Shown: one piece after another, positions 1 to 9,322 of the stretch
How the letters are laid out: every line of letters starts with the position of its first letter
Numbering within the stretch: the first letter of the stretch is position 1
Assembly: GCF_905220415.1 (NCBI RefSeq)
Contig: NC_059537.1
Coordinates: forward strand, 14,277,795-14,341,794
Reading direction: 5' to 3'
From: Colias croceus
Lineage: Eukaryota > Arthropoda > Insecta > Lepidoptera > Pieridae
Length of the DNA stretch: 64,000 nucleotides
Translations under genes and position numbers: made by a program
The notes under the pieces: generated by a model
Databases searched by the model: none
Told to the model about the DNA's origin: nothing
The model's input: the letters and a program-made list of their open reading frames with translations, nothing else

Positions 1-51
1 ATCCACGCGAAGACCGACATCCGCGCGGACGGAGTCGCGGGCGGAAGCTAG
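1..51 (+). mobile_element. Helitron 3' end, cut by window edge
   Basis: The window opens inside a short non-autonomous Helitron. What remains is the GC-rich 3' terminus with the CGCGGACGGAGTCGCGGGCG segment and a terminal CTAG at 48-51 followed by T, the standard Helitron end. The same terminus closes the copies at 17030-17528 and 19314-19790. Confidence 0.85.
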
Positions 52-441
52 TATAGAATAAAGTTGTTACATTTGTGTCGATATAATCGATACTGCAAGG
101 TGCAATTTCGGAAGCGGGAATCAAATCTCGTTTAAAGAGGTCAATGACCCAGTTTTACAGCTTATGTTTCAATTTAGTGTTTATTTAGGAATATAGTCGA
201 TTATCTCCAGGATTTAAGAGATTAGGTAAGAATGAATGAATGAATGAAACATCTGTATTGTATCATAACCTAGAAACTTCTTTTTTTGAAGTCGGATAAA
301 GAATAAGGATAGCGAAGTATTCTAAAAAAATTTCAATGTACAGTTTTGACTTTTCTACGATTTTATTATAGCGAATTTAGATTCGTGTTGAACTGCGGAG
401 ATTACTGAACTTATTATTAAGTTACCAATAATTTATTATAG
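52..441. other. gene-free AT-rich stretch
   Basis: No exon or conserved motif is visible. The only recognisable piece is TTTTTTTGAAGTCGG at 281-295, matching the right inverted terminus of the MITE family at 18823-19080 and 60517-60773, so this is probably a decayed copy end. GAAT repeats occur around 232-247. Confidence 0.5.
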
Positions 442-454
442 TTACTTACTAGTT

Positions 455-815
455 AGATACATCGTTACTAGATTAAAAGAATCATCATAGGTACGTAGAT
501 ACATCGTTACTAGATTAAAAGAATCATCATAGGTACGTAGATACATCGTTACTAGATTAAAAGAATCATCATAGGTACGTAGATACATCGTTACTAGATT
601 AAAAGAATCATCATAGGTACGTAGATACATCGTTACTAGATTAAAAGAATCATCATAGGTACGTAGATACATCGTTACTAGATTAAAAGAATCATCATAG
701 GTACGTAGATACATCGTTACTAGATTAAAAGAATCATCATAGGTACGTAGATACATCGTTACTAGATTAAAAGAATCATCATAGGTACGTAGGTACATCG
801 TTACTAGATAAAAAG
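455..815. repeat. 42-bp minisatellite, about 8.6 copies
   Basis: Units start at 455, 497, 539, 581, 623, 665, 707, 749 and 791. All are nearly identical; the last is partial and diverged. The unit contains GATACATCGTTACTAG and AGAATCATCATAGGTACG. Because 42 is divisible by three and the unit has an open minus-strand frame, a 130-codon open frame arises (442-834, minus). I regard that as a by-product of the repeat rather than a gene. Confidence 0.95.
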
Positions 816-1026
816 GGTTTTTCGAGCGGTTCACTTTCTATTTCTTATTTAACTTATCTTAAGTTGATTATCAATATGAAATGAAATCAGACATTAAAAT
901 TTGATTTTCAAATTCCTTCTTTATCTTGATATTACAATCGATTAGGTACGAAAAGAGATGGGTTTTTAATTATCTAAGTATTTAAGTATGTATTTTAATT
1001 TGATAAAGTTTTAGATAATCTATACA

Positions 1027-1145
1027 TCTATACTTATAATAAATCTGTAGAGAGGCCAATTCTGTACATGAAATATATTTAAAAAAAAACTATGAAGGGG
1101 TGATAAGGGATCGCTACTGATGCCAAAAATGCAATCAGTAAAATT

Positions 1146-1186
<41 letters not shown>

Positions 1187-1589
1187 ATATTCGTTATAGA
1201 AACAAAAACTACACGACGGATTTTAACCAAATTTGGCACAATTATTCTTCATACTCCTGGGCAGGTTATAGTAAAAGAATCATGTAAATCGGTGTAGAAA
1301 CACCAAAGTTATACATGAAATACGCTATAAGTCATCGCGCGTGAATACAGAATCATGCAGCCATAAGGATTATTTTTGTGTATCAGTTGCCGCGTTCGAC
1401 GCGCTTCGCGGCGGGAGCTATAAAAAGGCGGCGGGTCTGCACCCGTTTCGCGTTGTCATGGCATCACGTGTGAACGGCTGAACCGATTTCGATAATTCTT
1501 TTCTATTATATTCCTTGAAGTACGAGGATGGTTTTTATGTAGAGAAAACGTAAATATGTACCACGGGCGAAGCCGGGGCGGACCGCTAG
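1027..1589 (+). mobile_element. non-autonomous Helitron with a TATA-bearing interior
   Basis: It begins with TC after an A (1026/1027) and TCTATACTTATAATAAATCT, close to the 5' end of the other Helitrons here, carries a (TCTG)n tract at 1149-1187, and ends GGGGCGGACCGCTAG at 1589. The base after it is G rather than the expected T. No coding capacity. Interior 1313-1436 is nearly identical to 2624-2745, the putative leader of the autonomous Helitron, so the two elements share a promoter-like block. Confidence 0.75.
1419..1426 (+). promoter_or_regulatory. TATA box inside the non-autonomous Helitron
   Basis: TATAAAAA lies in a GC-rich setting (GGGAGC upstream, GGCGGCGGGTC downstream). The same block occurs at 2721-2745. 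The motif and its conservation between two elements are seen; promoter activity is inferred. Confidence 0.45.
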
Positions 1590-2623
1590 GAAACTGACCG
1601 ATATAAGTTGCGTTGCTACCCCAATCTACAAAACTTTTTTGGTCTTACATTAAAGACAAAAAACGCGCTTCGTCCGTTCCCACGCTTACTCTGGGTAATC
1701 GTTCAGCACATACAGATATTGAAAATAAGTAATATGTTCGCAGAGTTCTTTTCATCTGTCTGGGAAAAAGACTCATCAGAACGTGCACTTAGCCATGGCA
1801 ATTAAAATAAAAATAATTTCGTCATCAGATAATGCAAACACGTGTTTACGTGAGTCATAAATTTATTATGGTATAGTCCTAAAATGTTTTCTAAGAAACA
1901 ATAGTGTACTTACATTGTCGGCAAGTTTATTTTATTTTATTTTATTAAGGCTCATTAGCAGCTGTACATCGATTGTTTTACATAAAAAGTACACAAAAAA
2001 GTTCAAGTTCTTAAAGTCGGCAACTTATTTTTGTTCGAACAATAGAGATAATAAATTCCAAATGATCAAGTTGTAGATAAAGGTTGTAAAATAAAACGTT
2101 GCTATGGTCGAGATACAAAGGTGAAAGTTAATTTTTCGAGTTATTTTATTTTATTTTATTTTCTTTATTAGGGATAATAAACAGCAGAACAGTGGTTAAT
2201 TGTACAATAAAACTTAATCTAAATACAGGTATAACTGTCCAACCAACAACATTATCCACAGTTTGGATACATACATTTTTATACGTGCAACAAATGCGAA
2301 TAAGAAAAAATAAATATAAACGTGCACTTAGCCATGGCAATTAAAATAAAATAAATTAAGAATTGGAGATAAAAGTAGAGGGACGCAAAATAAGATAGGT
2401 TATTGCATGTTTAAGAGCAGATCAACTAAACTTCTTCGAACGGTTAAAGAGTGAAAATATGTACCAAAATGGCTTGGAGGGACTCGGTGATTATTTCAAC
2501 TAATAGAGGGTCAAGATTTCAAGTAATGGAGGTTTTGGTGTTTGAGGGGAAGGGAACAAAACATTTTTTCTAGATTTGGAGGTATTTGACTTATCGAGGT
2601 TCGACTTAACGAGGTGCTACTGA
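1590..2623. other. gene-free stretch with short repeated pieces
   Basis: No exon is convincing. A motif of about 32 bp containing CGTGCACTTAGCCATGGCAA occurs at 1778-1808 and again at 2319-2349, each followed by AAATAAAA. Two TTTTA-rich tracts (1928-1947, 2141-2163) are each followed by related sequence containing TTATTA and AGCAG, and look like tails of old minus-strand LINE or SINE insertions. Confidence 0.4.
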
Positions 2624-2748
2624 ACATGAAATACGCTATAAGTCATCGCGCGTGAATACAGAATCATGCCATAAGGATTATTTTTGTGTATCAGTTGCCG
2701 CGTTCGACGCGCTTCGCGGTGGGAGCTATAAAAAGGCGGCGGGTCCGC
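2624..2748 (+). promoter_or_regulatory. putative Helitron leader and promoter, TATA at 2727
   Basis: This block matches 1313-1436 with a 3-bp deletion and a few substitutions. It carries TATAAAAA at 2727-2734. About 22 bp after the TATA box lies the retrotransposon insertion site, roughly where a transcript would start. Without the retrotransposon the block would run straight into the Helitron leader at 8467. I infer it is the promoter of the Helitron Rep/helicase gene; it could instead be a separate Helitron fragment. Confidence 0.5.
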
Positions 2749-2760
2749 GTGCGAGGTTCA
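2749..2760 (+). repeat. left target-site duplication of the LINE
   Basis: GTGCGAGGTTCA here is repeated exactly at 8455-8466, on either side of the non-LTR retrotransposon. Twelve identical bases at exactly the expected places are good evidence for the element's boundaries. Confidence 0.8.
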
Positions 2761-3051
2761 GGATAGTCCGTTTGCCGTGTACGCTGGTCGTGTTCACTTG
2801 CTGCTCCCGACCACGTGCTCCGCGCTCGTGCTATCTCTTTCGCTAATACGCAATTCAGAGCGTACTACGCCACTTTGTGTATAAAGTTCGGTTGCTAGTC
2901 GCCCCACGTGGAGTTCGCCTTTGCCTGTTATACCCGGTTATAACCCGCAGCACCGCCTGCCGTTTTTCGGCGAAAGCCGTTAAGTGGAGAGGGCGGTGAT
3001 GTGTGTTTAACACGTTTTTAGCAGCGCAGGCAAACGCCCACGTGCTCCCCG

Positions 3052-5172
3052 ATGGAGCATGCCGGACCCAAAGGCCCTTCTCAGGGCCACACAAATGTGA
3101 CTCCCGCGCGCAGTTCGCGCCCACGCATAGTCACGCGCACTGGCCGCGATGGAGTAGCCCGGTCGAGCTCGGCTCCCGGGCGCCCCTCCCGCCCCTTCTG
3201 GACGCAACCCCGTCAATGGGGATTACCTGAGGCCGCCGCCGCAGAGGACGTTCCTGACCCGGACCAGGAAGTATCACCACGCACCGCATTTCTGTCGGAT
3301 GCCGTGCTGATCGACCGGTTCGTGTCGTCGGGCCTCCTGTCGCGCAAGCTGCGCGGCTGGTTGGCCTCTTACATTGAAATGAGACGAGGCGACCTGGCGC
3401 GCATACCGCCGGGCTGCTTGGAGGAGCCATCGCCGGAGGATGAACAGGTTTTGTTGGCAAAACTTGCCACCCTCCCGATCCCTCCGGGCAAGCCACGGGC
3501 GAGGCGCCGTCGCCTCCTCAGCAGCGACGAGGAGGAGGAGCAGGTCGAGGCGGCACAGGCCAAGCGGCCTTGCCAGACTCCCGCCCTCCTTCCCGCTACC
3601 ACCACCACCACCACCACGGACTTCGAGAGCATGGACACGACCGCAGCCACACCCGCTCCGCCCACCTATGCGGCGGTAAGTGCAGGCGCCGTCGTGCCAC
3701 CACTCCACCCACGCGATCCACGCCGCCCCCGCCGTATCAACGTGGAGGCCGCCGAGGAGCCGCAACCGGGCCCGTCCGGCATGCAGCGCGCCAGTGCGCC
3801 TGCGCAGCCGACCGCCCCCACACCGAGGGCGACAGCAGCGCCACCTAGCGCTGCCGCCCCCGCATCCACCGCTGCTAGTACAGCAGCGCCACCAAGCGGC
3901 GCGTCAAAGACGCCGCGCTACCCGCCAATTGTGGTTGAGTCGCTCCCAAATTGGGCGACTCACCTACGTAACATCACCGCCTCGCTGGGGCGACAGGTAA
4001 GCGCGCGCGCCTACGGGACCGGCGTGCGCTTCTCGCCTCAGGACGAGGCGGAATACCGGGCGGTGGACAGGTACCTGCGCCGCATTCAGGAGGAGGGAGT
4101 TGAGATATCCTGGTTCTCCTACTCCCCTGAATCGGAGCGCAGTGTGAAGGTCGCCGTCCGTGGCCTTCCCGTCAACACCACGCCCGAGGAGCTCATGACC
4201 GCGCTGCGCGACCGGGGATATGACCCCGAGTTCGCGCGGCCCATCCGCGCCCGGAAAGGGCGCCCCGGATGTATATTCTTGGTCATACTAAGAAAGACCG
4301 AGAACCTCACGCCGGGCATATATGCAGTCAAAGAGCTGCTGTACATGCCCGGCGTCACCATAGAGGCGTGGCGCTCCAAGCGGGGCCCCGCGCAGTGCCA
4401 CAGGTGCCAGGGCTTCCGGCACTCGTCGCACAATTGCCACAGGCCGCTTGCCTGTGTGCGTTGCGGCGAGAGCCACGCGACCGCGGACTGCCCGCGGCCA
4501 AGAGACGCCCCCGCCATCTGCGCAAATTGCGCGGGACCACACCCCGCCAACCACTCCTCTTGCCCGGTGCTGCGGCGCGAGGCCTGCAATAAAAAGGCGG
4601 GCCCGATAGCGCGCACCACGACCACACAGCAGCAGCCGCAGCAGCCGCGCGCCGTACCAAATGTGCGGCCTAGCGCGCCGGCGGCGCCACCCGCGCCCGT
4701 AGAGCCGGTGCCTCGTGGAGAGGCCCCCTCCACCGGTCTTATGGCGGCGGCGAACAACGCCCCCGCAACCACATCCGCAAGAAGAAACCGAAGGGGGCGC
4801 AGCGGTAAGAAACGTTCCCGCACGCAGCCCCCTCGGACCGTTACCGCCTCCGTGCTCCCTGCCGGCCCGCCCGCGCACATTCCGCAGGCGCCGGCGCATG
4901 CGCAGCAGCGCCAGCCCGAGCGCACACGAGCGCAGCCGCCGACCTCCGCTCGGGTAACTTCGGCGCAACGATCGCAGCCGAACTTACCCGAACCCGCCCG
5001 AGTACAAACCTCGACACAGCTCGGCCCAGCATCGGCACAGCTCGACCCAGCCAAGCGGACTGCGATGCGAGTGGCGTGCCAGGTGCTCCAGAGCATGCTG
5101 GCCGCGCTGGAGGAAGGCGCCGACCCGATCCCCATCATCATGCAGGGCCTGCTGACTCTCGCTCAACAGTGA
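3052..5172 (+). CDS. LINE ORF1, gag-like nucleic-acid-binding protein
   Basis: A 706-residue protein expected to bind the element's RNA in a ribonucleoprotein. The N-terminal third is Arg/Pro/Ala-rich with a poly-Thr run and an acidic patch (SSDEEEEQ). A globular domain starting near residue 300 (YPPIVVESLPNWATHLRN) resembles the region preceding the zinc knuckles in arthropod LINE gag proteins. Three consecutive knuckles follow: CHRCQGFRHSSHNC, CVRCGESHATADC and CANCAGPHPANHSSC. The C-terminal part is again low complexity, Pro/Ala/Gln-rich. ATG 3052 is the first long-frame start after the 5' UTR. The TGA stop at 5170-5172 overlaps a GTG in the ORF2 frame. Codons are very GC-rich compared with host exons. 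Confidence 0.9.
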   Translation: MEHAGPKGPSQGHTNVTPARSSRPRIVTRTGRDGVARSSSAPGRPSRPFWTQPRQWGLPEAAAAEDVPDPDQEVSPRTAFLSDAVLIDRFVSSGLLSRKLRGWLASYIEMRRGDLARIPPGCLEEPSPEDEQVLLAKLATLPIPPGKPRARRRRLLSSDEEEEQVEAAQAKRPCQTPALLPATTTTTTTDFESMDTTAATPAPPTYAAVSAGAVVPPLHPRDPRRPRRINVEAAEEPQPGPSGMQRASAPAQPTAPTPRATAAPPSAAAPASTAASTAAPPSGASKTPRYPPIVVESLPNWATHLRNITASLGRQVSARAYGTGVRFSPQDEAEYRAVDRYLRRIQEEGVEISWFSYSPESERSVKVAVRGLPVNTTPEELMTALRDRGYDPEFARPIRARKGRPGCIFLVILRKTENLTPGIYAVKELLYMPGVTIEAWRSKRGPAQCHRCQGFRHSSHNCHRPLACVRCGESHATADCPRPRDAPAICANCAGPHPANHSSCPVLRREACNKKAGPIARTTTTQQQPQQPRAVPNVRPSAPAAPPAPVEPVPRGEAPSTGLMAAANNAPATTSARRNRRGRSGKKRSRTQPPRTVTASVLPAGPPAHIPQAPAHAQQRQPERTRAQPPTSARVTSAQRSQPNLPEPARVQTSTQLGPASAQLDPAKRTAMRVACQVLQSMLAALEEGADPIPIIMQGLLTLAQQ

Positions 5173-8100
5173 GTAGCCGCTTCATTTACTGGAACGCGAG
5201 CGGGCTCAGCAAGGAGAGAGCGACATTACTGCGCCACCTCATGCGTGAACAACGAGTAGACGTCGTCCTCCTAAACGAGACGCACTTGGGCGCGGCTGAC
5301 AAACTCAGCGCGTCTGGCTACGTCTCGTACAGACAGGACGAATGCTCCCCGCATGGGCGTAAGTACCGCGGACTTGCGATCCTTATCCGCAAGTCCATCC
5401 CTCACACCCCACTCCCCGCTTTCACATCCCAATCCTTTTCCGCGCTCGGCATCGAGGCGGAGTTTCCGGTGGGCAGGCTGCGTATGTATGCTGTATACAG
5501 GCCGCCTGGGGGGAGAGTTGACACGAACGAGGTGAAACGACTTTTCGCCTCGAGCGTGCCGACGATCGCCGCGGGCGACTGGAACAGTAAGCATTCGCAC
5601 TGGTTATCCCGCCTCGATTGTTGCAACGGCAAAGCCCTTTATAACATTATCGATTATAACGACATTGTTATAGAGGGCCCTTCCGAACCCACTCACTATC
5701 CTCGTACAGACTCCCACCAAGCGGACGTCATCGACTTTACGATTCACAATGTGATCCGCCAGTCGATGTCGCAAACTGTTATTGTGGACGATCTCGGCTC
5801 AGACCACCTGCCGGTATTGGTCGAGATCACTGCAAACAGTTCCGCGCTTGCCCCATCCTACTCCCGCCGTTGTGTTAATTGGGAGTTATTTGCGAATACG
5901 CTTGAGCGCTCTACGCCCTCACGCGCGGTTTCAAGCGCCGAGGACGTGGAGATATTCGCAAATGGCTTGCATGAAGCACTCAAGTCCGCTCTTTCCCAAG
6001 CCACGACACTTAAACCGTCCACTTCCATACTCCCCCCCATTCCCGCTCACATCAAAGCCCTCATCCAGAAGAAGCGAGCTCTGCGACGGCAGTGGCAGCA
6101 TTCGCGCTGTCCCACCCTCAAGCGGCAACTTGCTCGCTTGAGAGAGCAAGTTAGCGATGCGCTTGAGGAGAACAGGATCGAGGGCTGGCACCGTGCGATC
6201 GACTCGGCCGCCGAGGACTGGCCCTCGCTCCACAACCTCTGTCGCAGGCTTAAATCTTCAACTGCCCCCGCGCGCCCACTCACCGATTCCGCGGGTAATT
6301 ATATATACGCCCCTCAGGGTCGCGCTGACTTGTTCGCCGAACATCTGGCACAAGTTTTTCAGCCGAACCCCCTGACGCCGTCGAGCGCCGCCCACGCAGC
6401 AGTGGTGAACGAACACCTGTCAGGTTTTCTAGCATCACCGATACCGCCCGCTGAGGAAGTATTCTTCACCTCCCCGTCCGCCGTCCGCCGTGCGATTTCG
6501 CGTACAAAGTTGCGCAAAGCGCCCGGTGAGGACGGCGTGACGAACGAATCCCTCCGCCACCTCCCCCGTAAAACAGTCGCGGCTTTGTCGCGGCTGTTTA
6601 ACGGTATATTACGCACCGGCCATTTCCCTTCAGTGTGGAAAACCGGTCGCGTAATAATGATCCCGAAACCCGGCAAGAATGCCTCCTTAGCGGGCAGTTA
6701 TCGACCCATCACCTTGTTGAGCACAGTCTCCAAGGTGTTCGAGTCACTACTGCTGCCTATGCTGCGTCCGTACGTGTCGCCGCGCGCTGAGCAATTCGGC
6801 TTTCGCTCGGCACACAGTACCACCCTTCAGATATCTAGAGTATTGCACCATGTTAGCTCCGCCTTGAACAGGAATGAGAGAGCGGTCGCAATATTTCTAG
6901 ATATCGAAAAGGCTTTCGACCGCGTCTGGCACGAGGGTCTTATATATAAGATCCTTACCACTACCCAGTGTCCCGCGCGGCTTGTGAGGATATTGCACTC
7001 CTTCCTCACGGACCGCTCCTTTCACGTTTCCGTGTCCCCCGCCATTTCCCGAAACCACTCTGTGCAGGCGGGTGTCCCGCAGGGCAGCTGTTTATCGCCC
7101 GCGCTTTACTCCGCCTACACAGATGACTTCCCTTCCCCCGCGCCAAACTCTAATCAAATCCTCGCGCTATATGCCGACGATGTAGCTTTGATCGCCGCAT
7201 CGTTGAATACAACGCATGCGATGGTTAAGGCGCAACGCTGGCTTGATGAATTGCCTGCGTATTTCGAGCGTTGGCGGATATCTGTCAACGCGCGAAAGAC
7301 ACAGGTGATTCGGTTCGGTGGTTTGACCCCCTCCCACCAACTCACTTTGGCTGGTGAGCAGATCCCATGGTCCGATACTGTCCTTTACCTAGGTGTAACT
7401 ATTGATTGCAGGCTTCGCTTTAACAGCCACGTGAAGCAGGTAATCAACAAGTGCAAAGCCGCCCACGCCATACTTCGTCCGGTGTTATACTCTGAACTCC
7501 CGCTGCGTATAAAGGTAAGCGTTTATAAAACCTACCTACGGCCGCTCCTCACGTACGCTGCGCCCGCCTGGTATGTGTATGTGTGTGAAAGCCTGCGCCG
7601 CAGAATGCGCGCGCGGCAGTCACTCGCATTACGCGCTATCGCCGGCGCGCCGAGGTATGTGAGAAACGAGCTAATACGTAGCGATCTCGGTGTAGAAACG
7701 CTGGATGAATTTATCCTTCGTCTCTCCCAAAACATGTTCTCGCGGGCGGACGCTTCCTCTCATCACCATCTCCGAGAGATTGCTCCGCACCGCGCCATTC
7801 CCGGGTCGCGTCGTCCAAATCCGCGCGACCTACTACCACCCCCCTCTCCTAAGGCGTCCACAGCGCCCTCCCACCAGCCGACGTTGGAAACAGCGTCGGT
7901 ATCCAATCTAGCGCTTCCAGCGCCACCTACCGCCCACGCACTCTGTGCGCCCCTCACTACTCCCTCCTACCAAATCCACTCCCACGCGCAAATAGCGCAA
8001 TCCCTTATAATACCCCCTCCCACGCAAGCCCCGCCTGCGACGGCGCACTCTACCGCGCCGTCTGTCGCCTCACCCTGCATAACTCCTACACAATCGGTAC

Positions 8101-8351
8101 ACAACGTACCCAGCCACTCCCACGCCTATCCCCACGCGCAATTGGCGCTTCCTACCTCACCAATCGGTTTTGTGTCGCTCCCGGGTTCCTTGTCCGTCCC
8201 CGGCCTAAAAAGTTCTGGCCGGGCTCGTAAAACCAAACACAGGTCGGTCGAGTCTTCGCAAAATGCGAAAAGGTTTAAAGCTTCCGAGTCGGACACAGTC
8301 TCCTATACTGTGTCCCAAATACCTAAACAGGGCGGTTCGCCCCCACAGTAA
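5076..8351 (+). CDS. LINE ORF2, APE endonuclease and reverse transcriptase
   Basis: The frame is open from 5076 and lies -1 to ORF1. Neither 5076 (GTG) nor the domain start has an ATG, so the true start is probably near 5169, where GTG overlaps the ORF1 stop. An exonuclease-endonuclease-phosphatase domain begins YWNASGLSKERATLL and shows NETHLG, AGDWNSKH and SDHLPVL, the expected catalytic segments of an AP-like endonuclease that nicks target DNA. The reverse transcriptase follows, with RPITLLSTVSKVFE, FLDIEKAFDRVWH, AGVPQGSCLSP and the active site LALYADDVAL (YADD at 7170-7181). After a thumb-like region with YLGVTID, the last 200 or so residues are Pro/Ser/His-rich and unlike any domain I know. 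No RNase H motif is visible. No internal stop or frameshift was found. Confidence 0.92.
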   Translation: MPGAPEHAGRAGGRRRPDPHHHAGPADSRSTVSSRFIYWNASGLSKERATLLRHLMREQRVDVVLLNETHLGAADKLSASGYVSYRQDECSPHGRKYRGLAILIRKSIPHTPLPAFTSQSFSALGIEAEFPVGRLRMYAVYRPPGGRVDTNEVKRLFASSVPTIAAGDWNSKHSHWLSRLDCCNGKALYNIIDYNDIVIEGPSEPTHYPRTDSHQADVIDFTIHNVIRQSMSQTVIVDDLGSDHLPVLVEITANSSALAPSYSRRCVNWELFANTLERSTPSRAVSSAEDVEIFANGLHEALKSALSQATTLKPSTSILPPIPAHIKALIQKKRALRRQWQHSRCPTLKRQLARLREQVSDALEENRIEGWHRAIDSAAEDWPSLHNLCRRLKSSTAPARPLTDSAGNYIYAPQGRADLFAEHLAQVFQPNPLTPSSAAHAAVVNEHLSGFLASPIPPAEEVFFTSPSAVRRAISRTKLRKAPGEDGVTNESLRHLPRKTVAALSRLFNGILRTGHFPSVWKTGRVIMIPKPGKNASLAGSYRPITLLSTVSKVFESLLLPMLRPYVSPRAEQFGFRSAHSTTLQISRVLHHVSSALNRNERAVAIFLDIEKAFDRVWHEGLIYKILTTTQCPARLVRILHSFLTDRSFHVSVSPAISRNHSVQAGVPQGSCLSPALYSAYTDDFPSPAPNSNQILALYADDVALIAASLNTTHAMVKAQRWLDELPAYFERWRISVNARKTQVIRFGGLTPSHQLTLAGEQIPWSDTVLYLGVTIDCRLRFNSHVKQVINKCKAAHAILRPVLYSELPLRIKVSVYKTYLRPLLTYAAPAWYVYVCESLRRRMRARQSLALRAIAGAPRYVRNELIRSDLGVETLDEFILRLSQNMFSRADASSHHHLREIAPHRAIPGSRRPNPRDLLPPPSPKASTAPSHQPTLETASVSNLALPAPPTAHALCAPLTTPSYQIHSHAQIAQSLIIPPPTQAPPATAHSTAPSVASPCITPTQSVHNVPSHSHAYPHAQLALPTSPIGFVSLPGSLSVPGLKSSGRARKTKHRSVESSQNAKRFKASESDTVSYTVSQIPKQGGSPPQ

Positions 8352-8354
8352 CCC

Positions 8355-8370
8355 GCCCGTATTAGCGGGC
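8355..8370 (+). other. hairpin in LINE 3' UTR
   Basis: GCCCG-TATTAG-CGGGC forms a perfect 5-bp stem four bases after the ORF2 stop. With the hairpin at 8426-8441 it may serve as the 3' recognition structure for the reverse transcriptase, since there is no poly(A) tail. The stem is seen; the role is inferred. Confidence 0.4.
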
Positions 8371-8425
8371 GGCGCTATCTACCTGCTGCAGGGGGCTTCC
8401 CGCCCCGACCAGCATTCCCCACGCA

Positions 8426-8441
8426 GCCTCCTAACGGAGGC
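8426..8441 (+). other. hairpin near LINE 3' terminus
   Basis: GCCTCC-TAAC-GGAGGC is a perfect 6-bp stem with a four-base loop, 13 bp before the inferred element end at 8454. Confidence 0.45.
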
Positions 8442-8454
8442 CGCGTGTGTGAAG

Positions 8455-8466
8455 GTGCGAGGTTCA
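8455..8466 (+). repeat. right target-site duplication of the LINE
   Basis: Exact second copy of GTGCGAGGTTCA. Sequence resumes with TACAATATTTGG, presumably the continuation of the Helitron leader interrupted at 2760. Confidence 0.8.
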
Positions 8467-8544
8467 TACAATATTTGGCTGTTGATGCGAATAGACGTTC
8501 AGAGTGTTCGACCTTATTGACAGATTTCTTTTGTTGTTGTTGTT

Positions 8545-9260
8545 GGTTTTAGTAGTGTTAAAGCATATTATTAGTTTACATTTTATTTCTTTATAAGTGA
8601 AGTACCAGTAGGTACGCATTTTAGTTATTTTGGAAGTGTTTAATTATATTAATAGTTTTTTTTCGTAATTATTTGTTTTTCTATAGGTTTTGGTAGTGTT
8701 TAAGCATATTATTAGTTTACATTTTATTTCTTTATAAGTGAAGTAGCAGTAGGTACGTATTTTAGTTATTTTGGTAGTGTTTAATTATATTAATAGTTTA
8801 TTTTCGTAATTATTTGTTTTTCTATAGGTTTTGGTAGTGTTTAAGCATATTAATAGTTTACATTTTATTTCTTTATAAGTGAAGTATCAATTGGTACGTA
8901 TTTTAGTTATTTTGGTAGTGTTTAATTATATCAATAGTTTATTTTCGTAATTATTTGTTTTTCTATAGGTTTTGGTGGTGTTTAAGCATATTATTAGTTT
9001 ACATTTTATTTCTTTATAAGTGAAGTAGCAGTAGGTACGTATCTTTGTTATTTTGGTAGGTATTAATAGTTTATTTTCGTAATTATCATATATTTATTAT
9101 AGTAGTGTTTAACTATAATTATTATAGTTCATTTATAGATTTCTTTTGTTGTTATTCTATAGGTTTCGGTAGTGTTTAAGCATATTATTAGTTTACATTT
9201 TATTTCTTTATAAGTAGTAGTAGGTACGCATTTTAGTTATTTTAGTAGTGTTTATATTAT
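8545..9260 (+). repeat. minisatellite in Helitron leader, unit about 141 bp
   Basis: Sequence containing TTTTGGTAGTGTTTAAGCAT, a TTTATAAGTGAAGTA segment and TAGGTACG recurs about five times, starting near 8547, 8688, 8829 and 8969 and, more diverged and rearranged, after 9160. It fills most of the leader upstream of the start codon. The period is judged by eye; function unknown. Confidence 0.85.
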
Positions 9261-9322
9261 ATAATATTAATAGATTTCATAAGTGCAAGGTAGCTTCAGT
9301 TACTGTTGATTAAAAATACACA

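Larger units (their letters stand above)
2761..8454 (+). mobile_element. full-length non-LTR retrotransposon (LINE), jockey-like
   Basis: The element is 5.69 kb: a 291-bp 5' UTR, a gag-like ORF1 (3052-5172), an endonuclease/reverse transcriptase ORF2 ending at 8351, and a 103-bp 3' UTR. Both ORFs are uninterrupted and the flanking duplications are identical, suggesting a young and possibly competent insertion. It is far more GC-rich than its surroundings. There is no poly(A) tail; the 3' end instead carries two short hairpins. Endonuclease at the N-terminus, YADD in the reverse transcriptase, three CCHC knuckles in ORF1 and no visible RNase H fit the jockey group best, but the clade needs a phylogeny. 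Confidence 0.88.

Noticed and set aside
455..815. CRISPR-like array
   Set aside because: Continuous tandem repeat without spacers, in an animal genome.
442..834. 130-codon minus-strand open frame
   Set aside because: Made entirely of 42-bp repeat units; no gene signals.
3131..4968. Several minus-strand and alternative-frame open frames of 60-340 codons
   Set aside because: Shadows of the GC-rich LINE ORF1; low-complexity translations without domains.
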